A stretch of 54,809 nucleotides of DNA from Mnemiopsis leidyi (Eukaryota; Ctenophora; Tentaculata; Lobata; Bolinopsidae). The stretch is taken from NCBI GenBank assembly GCA_000226015.1, contig JH154003.1, positions 7,186 through 61,994 on the forward strand, in the 5' to 3' direction. A program made the translations under genes and the position numbers. Of the stretch, positions 37,061-49,800 are shown piece after piece (position 1 is the first letter of the stretch; the number at the start of each line of letters is the position of its first letter). The notes beneath the pieces were generated by a model. The model searched no databases and was not told the DNA's origin. It saw only the letters and a program-made list of their open reading frames with translations.

Positions 37061-37470
37061 GATATTACTGAATTAAGGTTCGTCAGGCAAATTATATACG
37101 GTCATGAAATCCACATAGCACTGAACCTTCGTCGTCTTAATTTGATAACTCAAAGGTTGACTTGTAGCCTTATTTTTCTTATTGGATTATAAAACATCTG
37201 TAAATTCTTCCGTCCCTTCAAATCTCATTTCTTCCAATAATCTGAAACATAAGTCCCAACAACGAGAAAGGGTTGAACTTCTTGTCTATTTGGTATGAAT
37301 TGGTTCTAAATTTATCAATAGCTGCAAGTACAAAGGGCTGCCGAGTAATCACATGAATAGTCTCGAATGCCGAACCGATATAATAATATATTCGACTAAA
37401 ATGCGATTATTAATCAATATTCTTCGCTTTGTTGCAGCCTTTTACATAACTCATGTTTTGATTCATTCAG

Positions 37471-37618
37471 CCAAGTAGCCCACAAAGCCCCCTGATCGAC
37501 TGTGATGTCGGTGGGAACAACACCGTGCTTTCAGCTATACAATACCTGGAAATCTTTTACAGCCAGATTCATCCTCGCAATGCCTCAGTAACTAACGTGG
37601 TGCACGCTGGGACAGGAG
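37471..37618 (+). pseudogene. Orphan exon-like segment, possibly papain-like
   Basis: TTGATTCATTCAG|CCAAGT is a good 3' splice site and ACAGGAG|GTAGGA a 5' splice site. The 148 bases between them are open in frame and protein-like (PLIDCDVGGNNTVLSAIQYL, then EIFYSQIHPRNASV). SPLIDCDVGGNN...AIQYL resembles the QELVDC...GCNGG...AFQYI stretch of C1A peptidases. No matching exon is visible on either side. It lies on the opposite strand, 410 bases upstream of the pseudoprotease start. It could be a relic of an inverted duplicate or an exon of an unseen gene. Confidence 0.35.
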
Positions 37619-39039
37619 GTAGGACTTTGTGTTGAAGCAGCCTACGTGATAGGTGGAAATCTTTAGCGCTGCTCACTATAACATAAAGAGATCCCGACAT
37701 AACACAAGGAACTCCGGTTCTAGGCACTATATTGTGTTATCTCAGGATCACGCACAAAGCATGAAAGCATGAAGTGTCTGGACGGAATTGTAAATTTGTA
37801 AAGTTCGTATTTTTTATTCAACCAAACTAATTGGAATTGAAGAAGTCACGTCCGGACACGAAGTTCGGAGCAGAAGTATTATAAAGGAGTAGTATTAACT
37901 CACTAGAGAAGCAGTGCAGATGAGTAGAACTAGAAATCAGTAGTGCAAATATCTTTTTAAGGCGCAGTAGCTTACGTAAAACAACTATTGGATATTCAGC
38001 AGTATTTGGGAATAATATTTATATCTTTATAAATATTTAGACGAAAAAACGGCCTCTGCTCCAAATAAATTTTCCTTTTTAATCTGGACACACTAAATAG
38101 TTGGAAATAGGCGAGAAGTCAGAATATTATGTTGTGGCAGTGTTAGGATACCGATAAGGTACTCAGTTCGGTTGGTTACTATCGTTCAAGGTACTGATGA
38201 TCTTATATGGAAGTACTCTGCCTCTTGTTAGGAAGGTATCATTTTGAATTCCTCGTCAAATAATACCTGGGTATCTCACTCTTCGTTGATCGGAGGGGAC
38301 CCTAAAGAGAGAAAGCGACGCAGCACTCGAATACGGTCTTTGGACTGTTTGAGATTTTCTTATTTACTTACTATGGTATTAGTAATATTAACTTAGTACT
38401 ACGAGAGTAGATAGTTGATATTTTGTCACGGTGATACCAGACTCTCGCAGCTCAAAGCTGAACGAGATCGTTTCGTTAGAACGGTAGACAGATATAATCT
38501 CGTCAAGTTGATAGTTCAAATGGTCTATCAGTATCACAAGCACTTCGGAATGACAAATGTTGATTATTGAACCATATTTTGTACACATGTATGTAGAAAT
38601 AGGGAAGAAATGAAGAAACCTCAGACAACTGATAAATTATCTAAGTGTAGCCAAGATTTAACAATGGATGAACGACTTGAGTGAAGCGTTTATGACTGCA
38701 AATAAGCTAATCAAAATGTTTTAACCTGTAGACTACAGTGCAGCTCATTGCTGTAACTAAGTCTTAATGAATATCTCAATATGAGCTTCAGGCTGCTAGT
38801 ACTAGTACTGGCTACGAAAGTTTAACTAAACTTCATGTAAGATAACTTCTAACTTGAAGACCATCACCAGAACTAATCAGTCAATTTACCTCCTCAACAA
38901 GTGTTGCCATAGCAACACGACCTCTTTATCAGTTGTGCACGTTGAGCGCTCTCTATTGGCACACATTTCAAATCAAGCACGTTTTGTTGCACTGCATCGA
39001 TCTTCTCTACGTTGTTTCGCCTTGTTTCACACTAAATCA
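37619..39039. other. Intergenic, no supported feature
   Basis: No recognisable gene. A minus-strand frame at 38388-38588 is short and without splice context. The frame of the next gene is open upstream from 38854 and could include an Arg-rich, mitochondrial-type leader if ATG 38854 is used. Confidence 0.4.
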
Positions 39040-39537
39040 ATGGACTTAGATAATACTCCTACGCCAAACTCAAAGACAGAGATGGAGTCAAGCGAAGAAA
39101 CTAACCTTCGTGACTTGTCAGTCATTCTTAGATCAAACGTGTTCCCGGGCTCGTCCTATTCAAGTGATGAGTGGTGTTCCGTCGTTAAGAACGTCTACCA
39201 CGACCACGAGATAAGCCCTGACAAAGAGGTCGGCATCTACATGAAGCCAAGGAAAGATTTTAGGAGGAAGGTTGGTTCAATAAATTTTGACTTCACTGTC
39301 AATTTCCAATTCCAATAATTTTGATGATTACTTATTTCGCCTTCTTATTTTCTCCCGCCTGGTGGCAAACAATTAGAAAAATAAGAAGAAGTTGTGATAG
39401 CGCTTATTTATTATCCACTTACCATGATACCATCATAGGTTCACCAGTACTCAAAATGGATGGAGAAGGACATCGAGACTAAAAATTTGGCTAGACAGTG
39501 GAACGCTCATCTAGCTGAAAGTCAGGCCAAAAAGTAG
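39040..39537 (+). CDS. Small two-exon protein of unknown function
   Basis: Exon 1 is 39040-39270 (MDLDNTPTPNSKTEMESSEE...) and exon 2 is 39439-39537, with stop TAG; 109 residues. The splice sites AGGAAG|GTTGGT and CATCATAG|GTTCAC join in phase 0. The N-terminus is acidic and likely disordered. The second half is basic and helical (PRKDFRRKVHQYSKWMEK, then ...ARQWNAHLAESQAKK), with several Trp and conserved-looking spacing. An in-frame ATG at 38854 would add 62 residues with a leader rich in Arg and hydrophobics (...QARFVALHRSSLRCFALFHT), which could be mitochondrial targeting. I do not recognise the family. Confidence 0.65.
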
Positions 39538-40844
39538 GCATGGACAGAAGACATATTTCTTTCAATTTTAACGTTCAGAGTTTTTTGCGTTTTAAGAATG
39601 CATTCATTCAGTCGCTTATGGATTTCTAATTTGAGAAATAATTGTGGTTTGCATAGACAGATAAATAGTATATCTTAAGCACAAAAAAGAATGTTCTTTC
39701 TATTACAATCAAATATTCAAAAAGAGTCTCATCTAATAACCTACTATGGAAATTCCAATTAAAAGTTTGACTGGGCATTTCATGGTTATATCAATATTAT
39801 AAAACAACAACAATCCTTCATATCATGCGCAACAACAGACCTTACACGAATATCAATGAAATCAAAATCAAACTTTCCAGTCTTAAAATGTATAAACACA
39901 AATACAGCCAGAAAACGGCGCCCTGGATAATTTTGGAATAAAATCACACCGTTGGCTGTAGTATAGCCGAATCATGATACATTGCAAACATCTAATGGAA
40001 GAAACTTTGACGGTCAAACGAAAGAATATAACCATTCTTAAGACGTGTAGAAACATGGAATTGGTTTTTGAGACAACATCACTTAAAGCCTTGATGAAAG
40101 AGTGATTTGATTCAGGGCATCTTAATAAATTACTAAGGATGCATCAAAGGGTTAAATATCTGACTTAGTGGTTAAATGAATTGCTCCTTCACAATTCTAA
40201 CTACATACATGAAAAAATATAATTTTTCCCTTTATTCAACAGCTTGTAAATTTGTTTAATTTGTTGATCTAAGTCGATTTAAAAAGTACTTCAAAGGACT
40301 CCATTATGATAATCAAACAACTGTCATGTCGAAAAATTATGCGATTTTTCTTTAGGATCATTTTTAAATTATGTTGTTTTGCGCTACAATAATGTCAGTC
40401 AATAATTAAGGAACCATTTTCCACTAAACTGTTAAGTTCTAATATTTGTTGAAACGTTTAGAGCATTGTAAGTTACAGGGGACGTTTCTGTGCCTTTTTT
40501 AGCCACAATAAGTTAATTCATCGATAAAAAACTAATACACTAATAAGCTAATTCAGCGGTGCAGCTGTAATTCTCAACAACTGTGTATCATAAACCAATC
40601 AAACAACGCACGCAACCAGAGCTTTGACCAGCAAACATAACAACTGCATACGATGCTGAGCGCGCCACAAAAAAGCCCTCGGGCTGAATTTATTTGGTGA
40701 TTAGGGTACTGAAATAGAACCTCAGGTCAATAAGCTGGGCTCAACAGCGACGGAACTGTCATAGGTCTCGGTGTTGCAGAAGCTCGATGTATCTGAGCAG
40801 ACATAAAATATAAAAGTCTTATCGTTCCTATGTAGTGGGGGCTA
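39538..40844. other. Intergenic region between converging genes
   Basis: AT-rich, without coding signal. TTTATT at 40689-40694 is AATAAA on the minus strand, about 150 bases past the glypican stop. Confidence 0.5.
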
Positions 40845-43800
40845 TCAGTGCAACATCAACGACACAAGAAACAGTCCTAGAGATAGCAGTGCCGTCTGCA
40901 CTGCACTTGAACCCGGGTTTTTGTCCTTGACGAACTCAGGTTCTTCTGTGGCGACGGCGACGTTATATTCCACTCCTTTAATCTCTATATTCTCGATCTG
41001 CTGGAACTGAAAAAAGTCACAGTAAAATTAAATCCGACTTGTTATTTGACTCGGAGTATATTGTGTCGAGATTGATAAAACATCTAATCTAAGCCTCTTC
41101 ATCATTGAGTGGAGTTTTCATTGAGTCTTAGGTGGAGTTTACGTTTTCATTGCACCTTAGTTAGATTGGAGCCATTACCTGTTCATTAAACTTGCTGATC
41201 TTTTCAAGCGCTTCAGTAAGGCCTTCAGTCACAGTTTCTTCGTTTGTGATCTCAATGTCGTCACTAAATTATAAACTTTATCGGTAATCTGATTAACAAA
41301 CTTACGGGGAAAGAGGAGAGTCTGGTCCTACAAAACTAAGCCAATCGTCTCATGTGATAAGAGTATGAAACGGAATCGTCACGTCTCACGATTACTTTTC
41401 CTCACGCTAAGTTCCAAGTTTCAACTCTTCCCGACTTTACAAATGTTAAAATACCTGCTGCCGGTGAAGAGTCCAATTTCAGTTCCATTCCAGCACTTAA
41501 TCTCTTCAGTACTGTATCTCCCACAATGAGTCTCAGCAAGTTTTCCCAGCATCCCTACAAGGAAATACTCGTCCAGCAGTTTTGCTCTGGGGCTGAATTG
41601 GCCAGCGCTGCGCTTTTGTCTCCCTACTAGGTTTCCGGATACATCGTAACCACACTGCGATGGTGGAACGTAAGATTACAAGACAGCTGAAGCAGCTTTT
41701 CAAACTACAGTCAAATGTGTTCTTATAAAGCGATAAACAACGATTTTAAAATCAACAAAAATTGAAAGGAGTCGTCTATTAACCATGTCAGCAGTTTCAG
41801 TGTCACTCAGTTTAGTGACGATGTTCCTGATGGAGGATGAGAGAGCGTCCTTGTAGACCTTAGCAAACTGATCCGTCTTGTTGAGAGCCAGGGAGATGAG
41901 ACCAGCAAATCTCTCCCAGTCATCAGAAACAGCTGTCAAGTGGGAGAAGCACTTCTTGGCGACTTCCATGCAGTAAGGGCGACAAGGCTTCATCTGAAGG
42001 GGTGTTGTATTAGAGTCGGTTTAAAGTGTTAGGAAATATTGGATTTGCTCCTTGCCCGTAATAGAAGATTCAATGGTAAGTGGTAGCGTGGCACGTCACA
42101 GGTGTTTGGTATCACTCGCAGAGTAAATTGTTGGATATCTACCGTTGCATATCTATTGTTCGAAATAACGGTATTTTACTAGCAGATTCCCATGGTAATA
42201 TACATGATGCTGCTCGACTAAAGTATGTACACACTGCTATTCAATATTCAAGTACGTAGGGTTTGGTTACCACGTGGTGGACCATTGCGGCTAAGTCAAG
42301 TGTATAATTGATCTGTGCTCGGAGTATACCTTTGACGGATGAGGTGATCTTATTCAGCGTGCATTTGACTTGAAATCACGCTATAACAGCGGTCAGGTCT
42401 AAATAACTTGCTCTTCATTAGCTGGCCAGCTGGCTTTCCTATACTGCTTAATGAATCAAAAACTAGCTTGCTTAATTGACCGGCGAGTGCGCGCACGTTC
42501 GATCACATTTGGACTAAAACAACTGATATGGAAATATTGCGCGTTCCGTACGGTACAGTTAGGTGTGTTCATGACGTCATTGTCATATCCGTTATGGTTC
42601 TAACTTGGACAACAAGCGTTGGACGATGATTGACAAGATAACGTAGCAGTAAAAGATGGAAACCTGAGCAGCCATCATACACTAATTTTACAGTTTGACA
42701 GAAAACAAGCCCCTCCCATGCTGGTTTATTTCCTCTATGTCTTCTACACTCTTCTATCACACCACATCACGACTCACGCCACTTTTGTAATACAGCTCTT
42801 GTAGAGGGAAAGCTAAGTAGAGAACATTTATATGGAGACTATCACGCCGGATCAGACCACTCTAGAAGTACATGTAGGTATTGACCATCCTATCACCTGT
42901 ACCAAGAAGTAAAACTCTACACTTATTAACGCTGAATATTCAACGTCACATAGCTTAGCCGTATTGGATGCAGCTCAAAACGGGCGCCAGCACTGCGGAG
43001 GCGGCGCCAGCCAACAGAGCGCTAGAGCATATGCAGGATATGGCATGCCAGAGTGCACGTGTTGTGTGTAATTGAGTAACTGACCAATCAGGACTATCCG
43101 TGACGACACGTGTAATCTACACACGATCGTTAGGTAAACTGGGGTGTAGTTACAGCGGGACAAGTGCACCTGTGTTATTGGAACAGCTGGACAGCTCTTT
43201 TTGATAACCATTTTCTTTTAGGTGTTTAACATGGACATTCAACGGACGGATTTCAATATTCATGAAATCTTTGAACGGCCATCACAACCCGACTGAAAAA
43301 ACACAATTTTACCTGGTTAAAGGGGATATATTCCTGCCAGATGTTTTTATGCGACAGTTGAAAAGTGAATTGACGTGTTGTTAGCTGCGGTGAAGCCGCT
43401 TTATCGAGTTAATAGAGATAAAGAAAAACAGATGGAACGGAATAAAATTTACAGTGGCGGTAGCCGGTGAATGCACATCGAAATTCAATAAGAGAAAACT
43501 TCATAGGGGCAATTTAAAGGTTGTATTATAAGAACTTCGTAGCTATTCACGTTACAGCAACAAATTTTTAGGCAAAGTTGAAATTACTGACATTTTTATT
43601 CCAAAACGGTTCCAAAATTTACGTTGTGACACGAGTAAGTTCATGTAAAATTGTTGGTGCATTCGTTTTTCTCCACCTCACTTCCAAATAGTCATTACGT
43701 CACAGTTTTAATGATACGTTACAGATGTCAAAATGCCATCATCGCACAGGATCAATGACATTTAGGCACCACTATTTTATTGACCCAAGGAATGTAGAGT

Positions 43801-46800
43801 ATGGAATGTACAAAGTGTACACTGAACACTTCTTACAGAGCGGACTTGTAGCCTCATTAGTACATTCCTTAACTCCCAGACAATTACCTATATTGCTCCA
43901 ATAGGAACACCAAATTTTAAGTTCCAGGCCTGGACTGTTGCGTATAGACCAGGGATATATTACCTATACAATAACCTATCTTACACCCAGTGTGTAGTGT
44001 ACTAATACTTTCATCTAAACATTTACATTACATCTTGTTTTATTATACGTCAAAGCTAAAATTAATTTTGTCGATTGGTAAATAAAGTAGGAAACACCTA
44101 ATTAAGTTTGACATATTTACCCGGTACAACTACTGTACCGCTTACATCTCGACAAATTGCGGCAGTCACTGAGAGACACTACAACAGTGGTACAATGTGT
44201 AGCAAGGGACCACGTCTTAATTGGTAGATCTAAAGGAGTAAGATAAGAATCCTTGATAATCTTTCTGGTAATTTATCTTGGAAACTCTAAATCTAACTTT
44301 GAAATGATTGGCGCTCCCTCAAATTTCATTTAGGTCCAGACCTCGAGAAGTGTTGTGCGACAAACTTGAGGACCTTGATGTCATCAAGGCCTGGACCTAG
44401 GCTCAAGAATTATTAATCAATTGCAGAACTTGTTTATTCTTACTTCACCAAAGACAACCAAGTTCATAGCGAAGTCCCAATAATATGGACATGTCGGAAT
44501 TTAAAACGTGTGCCCCAATACCAAGTGTCAGGGGTAGGGAAGGTGGTGAAGTGAACCTCACTCTTATCTCCCCGCGTTGTGTATCACATTTCATCACCCC
44601 TGCCCCATCCTACAGACCCGGGAAATACCTCCCATCCCTCTCTCTCTCCTTATCTCATCATTTACCAATATCCATCTTCCACATTCCTGTCTAATTCGTT
44701 TTTAATTTGCACCTGGCACTTTATCGAAAGTAGAGTACATCTTAAGTTATCAACTAAAGTGGATCATCGATAATTACTTGGAGCACACAATTCATTATGT
44801 GATACTGGTAGTCAAATAAGAAGAGATAGAGGGCGTGGAGTGATACAAGTGAAGGTGACGTCAGCAAGACTAATCAAGAGACGGGTGATGATTTGATGGT
44901 GTTCATGTAAACAGTAAAGTCCGGGTCCTGTCAAACACACTTGTACACGGAGTGGTGTTGAACATGGAGTTTAAACATCACAGTGACAGGAGATAAGAAT
45001 TACTGGCAACACTCATTGATAAACTGAAACCTGTTTCGGTTCAGGAGGAAGGGAGATAAGTTGGAACTTTTGAAATGTCAAGTAGAATTAAATTTTAAAC
45101 AGGGACGTGTGACATAATGTATATAGTCAATGTTATGAGATTCATTGCAATGTGTAGGAGCAAGTCTAATCAGTGATTCAGAGAGTGTACCACTCAAATG
45201 AATTGTTATTTGTTACCTTCAGATAATTTTCATATCAGGGATCGTCATGCAACAAACTGTCCTTACATTGTGATCAACGTTCTAGAACATTTTCTTATGA
45301 AGTCATGTTTTTACGTGAGATGTATCATGTATAGCATACATATTAAGTCACTCCTGAATACTGATCTATGGGTTCGTCCAGGGTATTTCAATTACATCAA
45401 CTAGATAGAAATAGAAGATGAAATACAACCGTTTCTTTTTGATCATACTGTACTTTATATCAGAGGAAGTGAACAACTCGTAAATCTAAATTCTCGGTAG
45501 CCAATATTACCAATACCATCATTACTCAATACCATCATTCGGTGAGATGGTGTGGTTGTACGATCCCAACATGGTATAAATAATGAGTTGCTATAGAACT
45601 TTCCAATACCTGGCTAACCGGCTGGCTGGATTTCACGAGAGTCTCGTGCAAACGTAATTCACAAATATTGAAACCCACAGACATACCCACACACAGTACC
45701 GATAGTATGGATAATGCTCTACACGTCACACATCTTGTAGATAAGAACCTGCGATTTCGTGTGACCTACCTTGTTGAACTAGTGCTGAGATACAGTGTAT
45801 AGTATATAGTATACACTATACAGTGTATAGTAGTATATAGTATACAGTGTATAGTGTACTGTATAGCGAATAGTGTGTGGTGTATAATCAGGCAAGAGTG
45901 TCACATGACTATGTTCGTATCACCCTTGGACCCAGTGACGATAGCCATGTCATATGAGAAGTCCAAGTTCCAAATTTAATGTTTAATTTGAGAAGGGTTG
46001 CAAAGCCCGTAATATCCTAGAAATAGAAAATGATGCCTTTGTGAAAGCGTCGTATAACAATATAGAATTGACGTTATATTTGACTGTATCATAAAGAAGA
46101 TTAACTATCATTTATCATCACCCAATTTTAAGACTGTGTCACCGGTTTTAATTTCTGTGAACCCTGGCGGAATACCTACAAATTCCAACGTCGATTTATT
46201 TTTAAGAGCACAGATCAATATTTCGTTTGTACAAGTCAAGAAAATGTTCTTTTTAAAAGTAATATCATTAACCTCCACAGTCCACTGCCACAAGGAAGCA
46301 TCATGTACAGTGTAAAATACTCTGAGAATTGATGTGCTTGTCAATTGCTGTAATATTCAAGATTTTAACACAACGCTGTGTAGTGTGACTAACATAACAT
46401 GTTTCTAAGTTTACATAGCATAGAGATGTTCTGTGTAAGTCAATTCCATGGCTAACTAATTAAGTTATTGAAATTTCGGCCTAATCGACTACCAACAGTA
46501 CACGATACAGACGCACAGAAAGACAGACACCAACAGACGGACGCCAACAGACGGATTGACATACATTCTACTCAAAGTAACTTGTCTCCAAATTGCGCCA
46601 CTTAGCTCGAGGCTTCAGTTTACCCCCTAATTAGTCTGCTGGGAGTGTCTTAGAGAAACTCGATATTTCTAGGGAGAGGACGTTGTGAAAACCTGAAACT
46701 TTCACTTCAGCCAAATGTTGGAGAGGGCTGAGAGAAAGAGAGGTTTCCTGATGTCTGCATAATAGTATAATTGTCCCGTTGTAGAACTTTAACTTGTAAC

Positions 46801-49800
46801 GTATCACATTATCAGTTTTACTATGCTTTCTGCTTCTTGGCACATATTCCTACAAGGGACAATAAAATGTCCACATCCCTTTAATCGTAAATTTTAAGAA
46901 ACCATGAGAGTTAAGTAAATTATACTAAACTACTTGGGACTAAGGCAGTGTTTTGGCGAGTAGATGGTATAGGAGGAGTGGTAGATGGTATAGGAGGAGT
47001 GGTAACACTCCACTCGACGAGAGTAGGAAATACCAGGGTTTATACTGAACTACACAGCCCGTGTAAAATAACAATACAAAGTACTGACAACGTTAGCTGT
47101 TACCTTGTTAACTACAGTTATACTCTGAAAGGTATTCCGTACGGTCAATCTCTGTGTTCTATATCACTAGATATACAATAACTCACCAACCAAAACCAAA
47201 ATCATGATAGTCTCTAAACTAATGTAATTTTTGGTATAATTTCACGCACTGCCATGGGTTGGTGTATACTCTATACTCTATGATTAATATCCGGACACGC
47301 CTACTAAATATGTAGTGACGGGTGAAGGATAACTGATACTGCACAAAACTCCAAATTCGACATTATATAAATTGACTGAAGTTTAAAGAAAACTTTAACC
47401 ATTATCTGCACATTGACTTCACCTACAGCTGCCTTACACCCGGAACCTTTGAGTATAGCACTCACTCCAGCTCTCAAGACTTTATAAGCCTCTCAGTCTT
47501 AATGAACCGGGCTGGAGAGTGGAGGCTGTAACGTCATGTACAAAAACACATATACACGATTACACAATTACGCTACAGTAGATATTATCGTCACTCGTCA
47601 GATATCCCGACCAAGAAATGCTACAAGCCACTTCTTTAGCAAGTTCCAGAGCTCTGAGCTAATGTCTGCACTGCGCATTAAATGGTACTTTTCGAAGATA
47701 GCACAACAAAGAACTACAAACAACATTATATAGCATTAGTCTAAGTACCGAAACTCTCGGTACAAACATTACTTTTTACTTACAAATGTTACTTTTTACT
47801 TACAAATGTTACTTACATTAGTAGAGTCTTTACATTCGTTGCACCGCTGAGCCCTAGTGATCTGCTTTATACAATCCTGGGAGAGAGTCTGATGTTTCAT
47901 CTCCAACATCACGGACTCTGCTAGTGGCATTGCCTGAAACAATTAAATAGATCATTGAATGTATTGTGTATCGCGATGTGGTCACTCATTTCATGACATT
48001 CTAATGAAAAGGTAGAGTGAGTATTCGATGTATAGGTACAATGTACATAATGTGAAACTGAATTTTAACGTTATTTTAACATTCTCTGAGAAAGAGTAGG
48101 TATACCGGATAGTCCCATGACTTAATTAATTTACTATTCGTTCTGGGGGAATTCTTGGCATCACTCCAAACAGTGATCTTAGGGCCACCACAGCCGCGGT
48201 ACAAGACCATCCAAGTACAGTGGAAATCTAATACTCTTCTTTCACACAGCAATGTAAGTCCGTTTAAGTCACTGTAGCATTACGCACTCGACTAAATCCC
48301 GCGGAAAACAAATTCGGGATGTTGTCATGGTCGGCACACGGCCAGATCAGAATTCTCATCACCGCTGACCCACACATCATGCCTACGAAGAACGAACGCA
48401 AACTTTTACACTTTACAGTTGTTAGATCAAATCTGAACTGTCTTCTGTATGATTTGTACAGTTGTAGAATGTGTCTGACTGGACTGAACAGAGGATAGCT
48501 AGACGTGCAGATAAGTCACCTCCCGAATCTAGAATTATTGTCACACAGCTCTCTTTATGACAATCCAGAGCTGCTGTACTGCCTGCTCTTTATTGAGCCT
48601 GTACAGTTGTACAAGGGTACTTGACAGTATTTGCGAGATGGACTAATGCTTCGTCACGCCGTCGCATGATCATCGGCAGATAGCGCATGCAATTTGAATA
48701 TCCGACCTGTAGCCGGGCAGGAGGCCACACGTAAATGTACATTGTACATGTGGTTGCAAGTTTCTTATCAGTATGTTAGGAGCCTGCAGCCAGGGGTTGT
48801 TCAGCATTTTATTCTCATTCAATTACAACCAATAATCGTGGCCATGAATCTGTATAGATAAAGGTATTGGCTGGTAATTGCGTTAATTTTGCGTAATTTT
48901 TAACTGCCATTGTGAAGTATCAAGGACTTAAAAGTAATAAAGGCCAGGATGTAGTTGTACTATAAAATTTAAAGTTGTAAGAGACAAATTTTTGGTTAAG
49001 AAGACATGGACAACTGTTTATTTGACCCAAACTGCCAACGACAAGAAAGACCGATTGAATGAAAATACTTTTTCTTCTATGATCTTCTAACAATATTAAA
49101 TATACTGTTGCTCAATACATTGTTCGAACCGCACTGACAATAGATAGCTAGATAGATACATAATATAACTACGTAGTGTGTGTACATTAACTTTGCTTGA
49201 TTTGCAGGTGTGATAAAACACGGAGCTACTTTAACAGTCAAACAGAAAACGCCGGCCAGTAGTCAGCACATTAAACCTACAGACAAGAATACAGTCCGAT
49301 ATCTCATATACAGATATGGTTATTTCTTTGTTCGCCGACATGACTATATAATTGTTTGGTGGTATCGTCGACATGGAGCATCTAACTTGACTATTTGAAC
49401 TAAAACATTCAATTATTTGTATCCTCCACGGCCCTAGGAAATAACGATAAAAGTAGATTTAGGATTGTGGTTGAGAATGTCGGACCGAAAATTAATTTTA
49501 AAATTTTCACCCAAATGAAAGAAAGGTAAGTTGAATATAAGGTCGGTACCTTGTAGAGGAGTCTGCCGATCTTCAGGGCATCGACCTGGAGAGCAGCTAG
49601 AGGATGGAGGAAGTCTCTCATCTCCGATATACAGTTGGTGCTGTTCTGAGTGTAAGTCTGTGTTAGTTGTAAGTTGTAACCCTGATCAGGTATATAGGAA
49701 GCTAATTATCTCAAATACTAAGATTTGGGAAGGTATATTGTAGAGACAGAAGAAAACGAAGTACATGTATGCATAAAATCTCCCTTTGTTGCGCACGGTG

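Noticed and set aside
44485..44773. Plus-strand frames at 44485-44773
   Set aside because: They run through a CT-rich low-complexity stretch with no family resemblance.
45535..45729. Minus-strand 64-codon frame with a signal-peptide-like start
   Set aside because: The hydrophobic start is followed by featureless sequence and an early stop. It lies inside an intron and shows no family.
46108..46344. Minus-strand 78-codon frame inside glypican intron 5
   Set aside because: It has no recognisable motif and no splice or promoter context. It is probably chance in AT-rich DNA.
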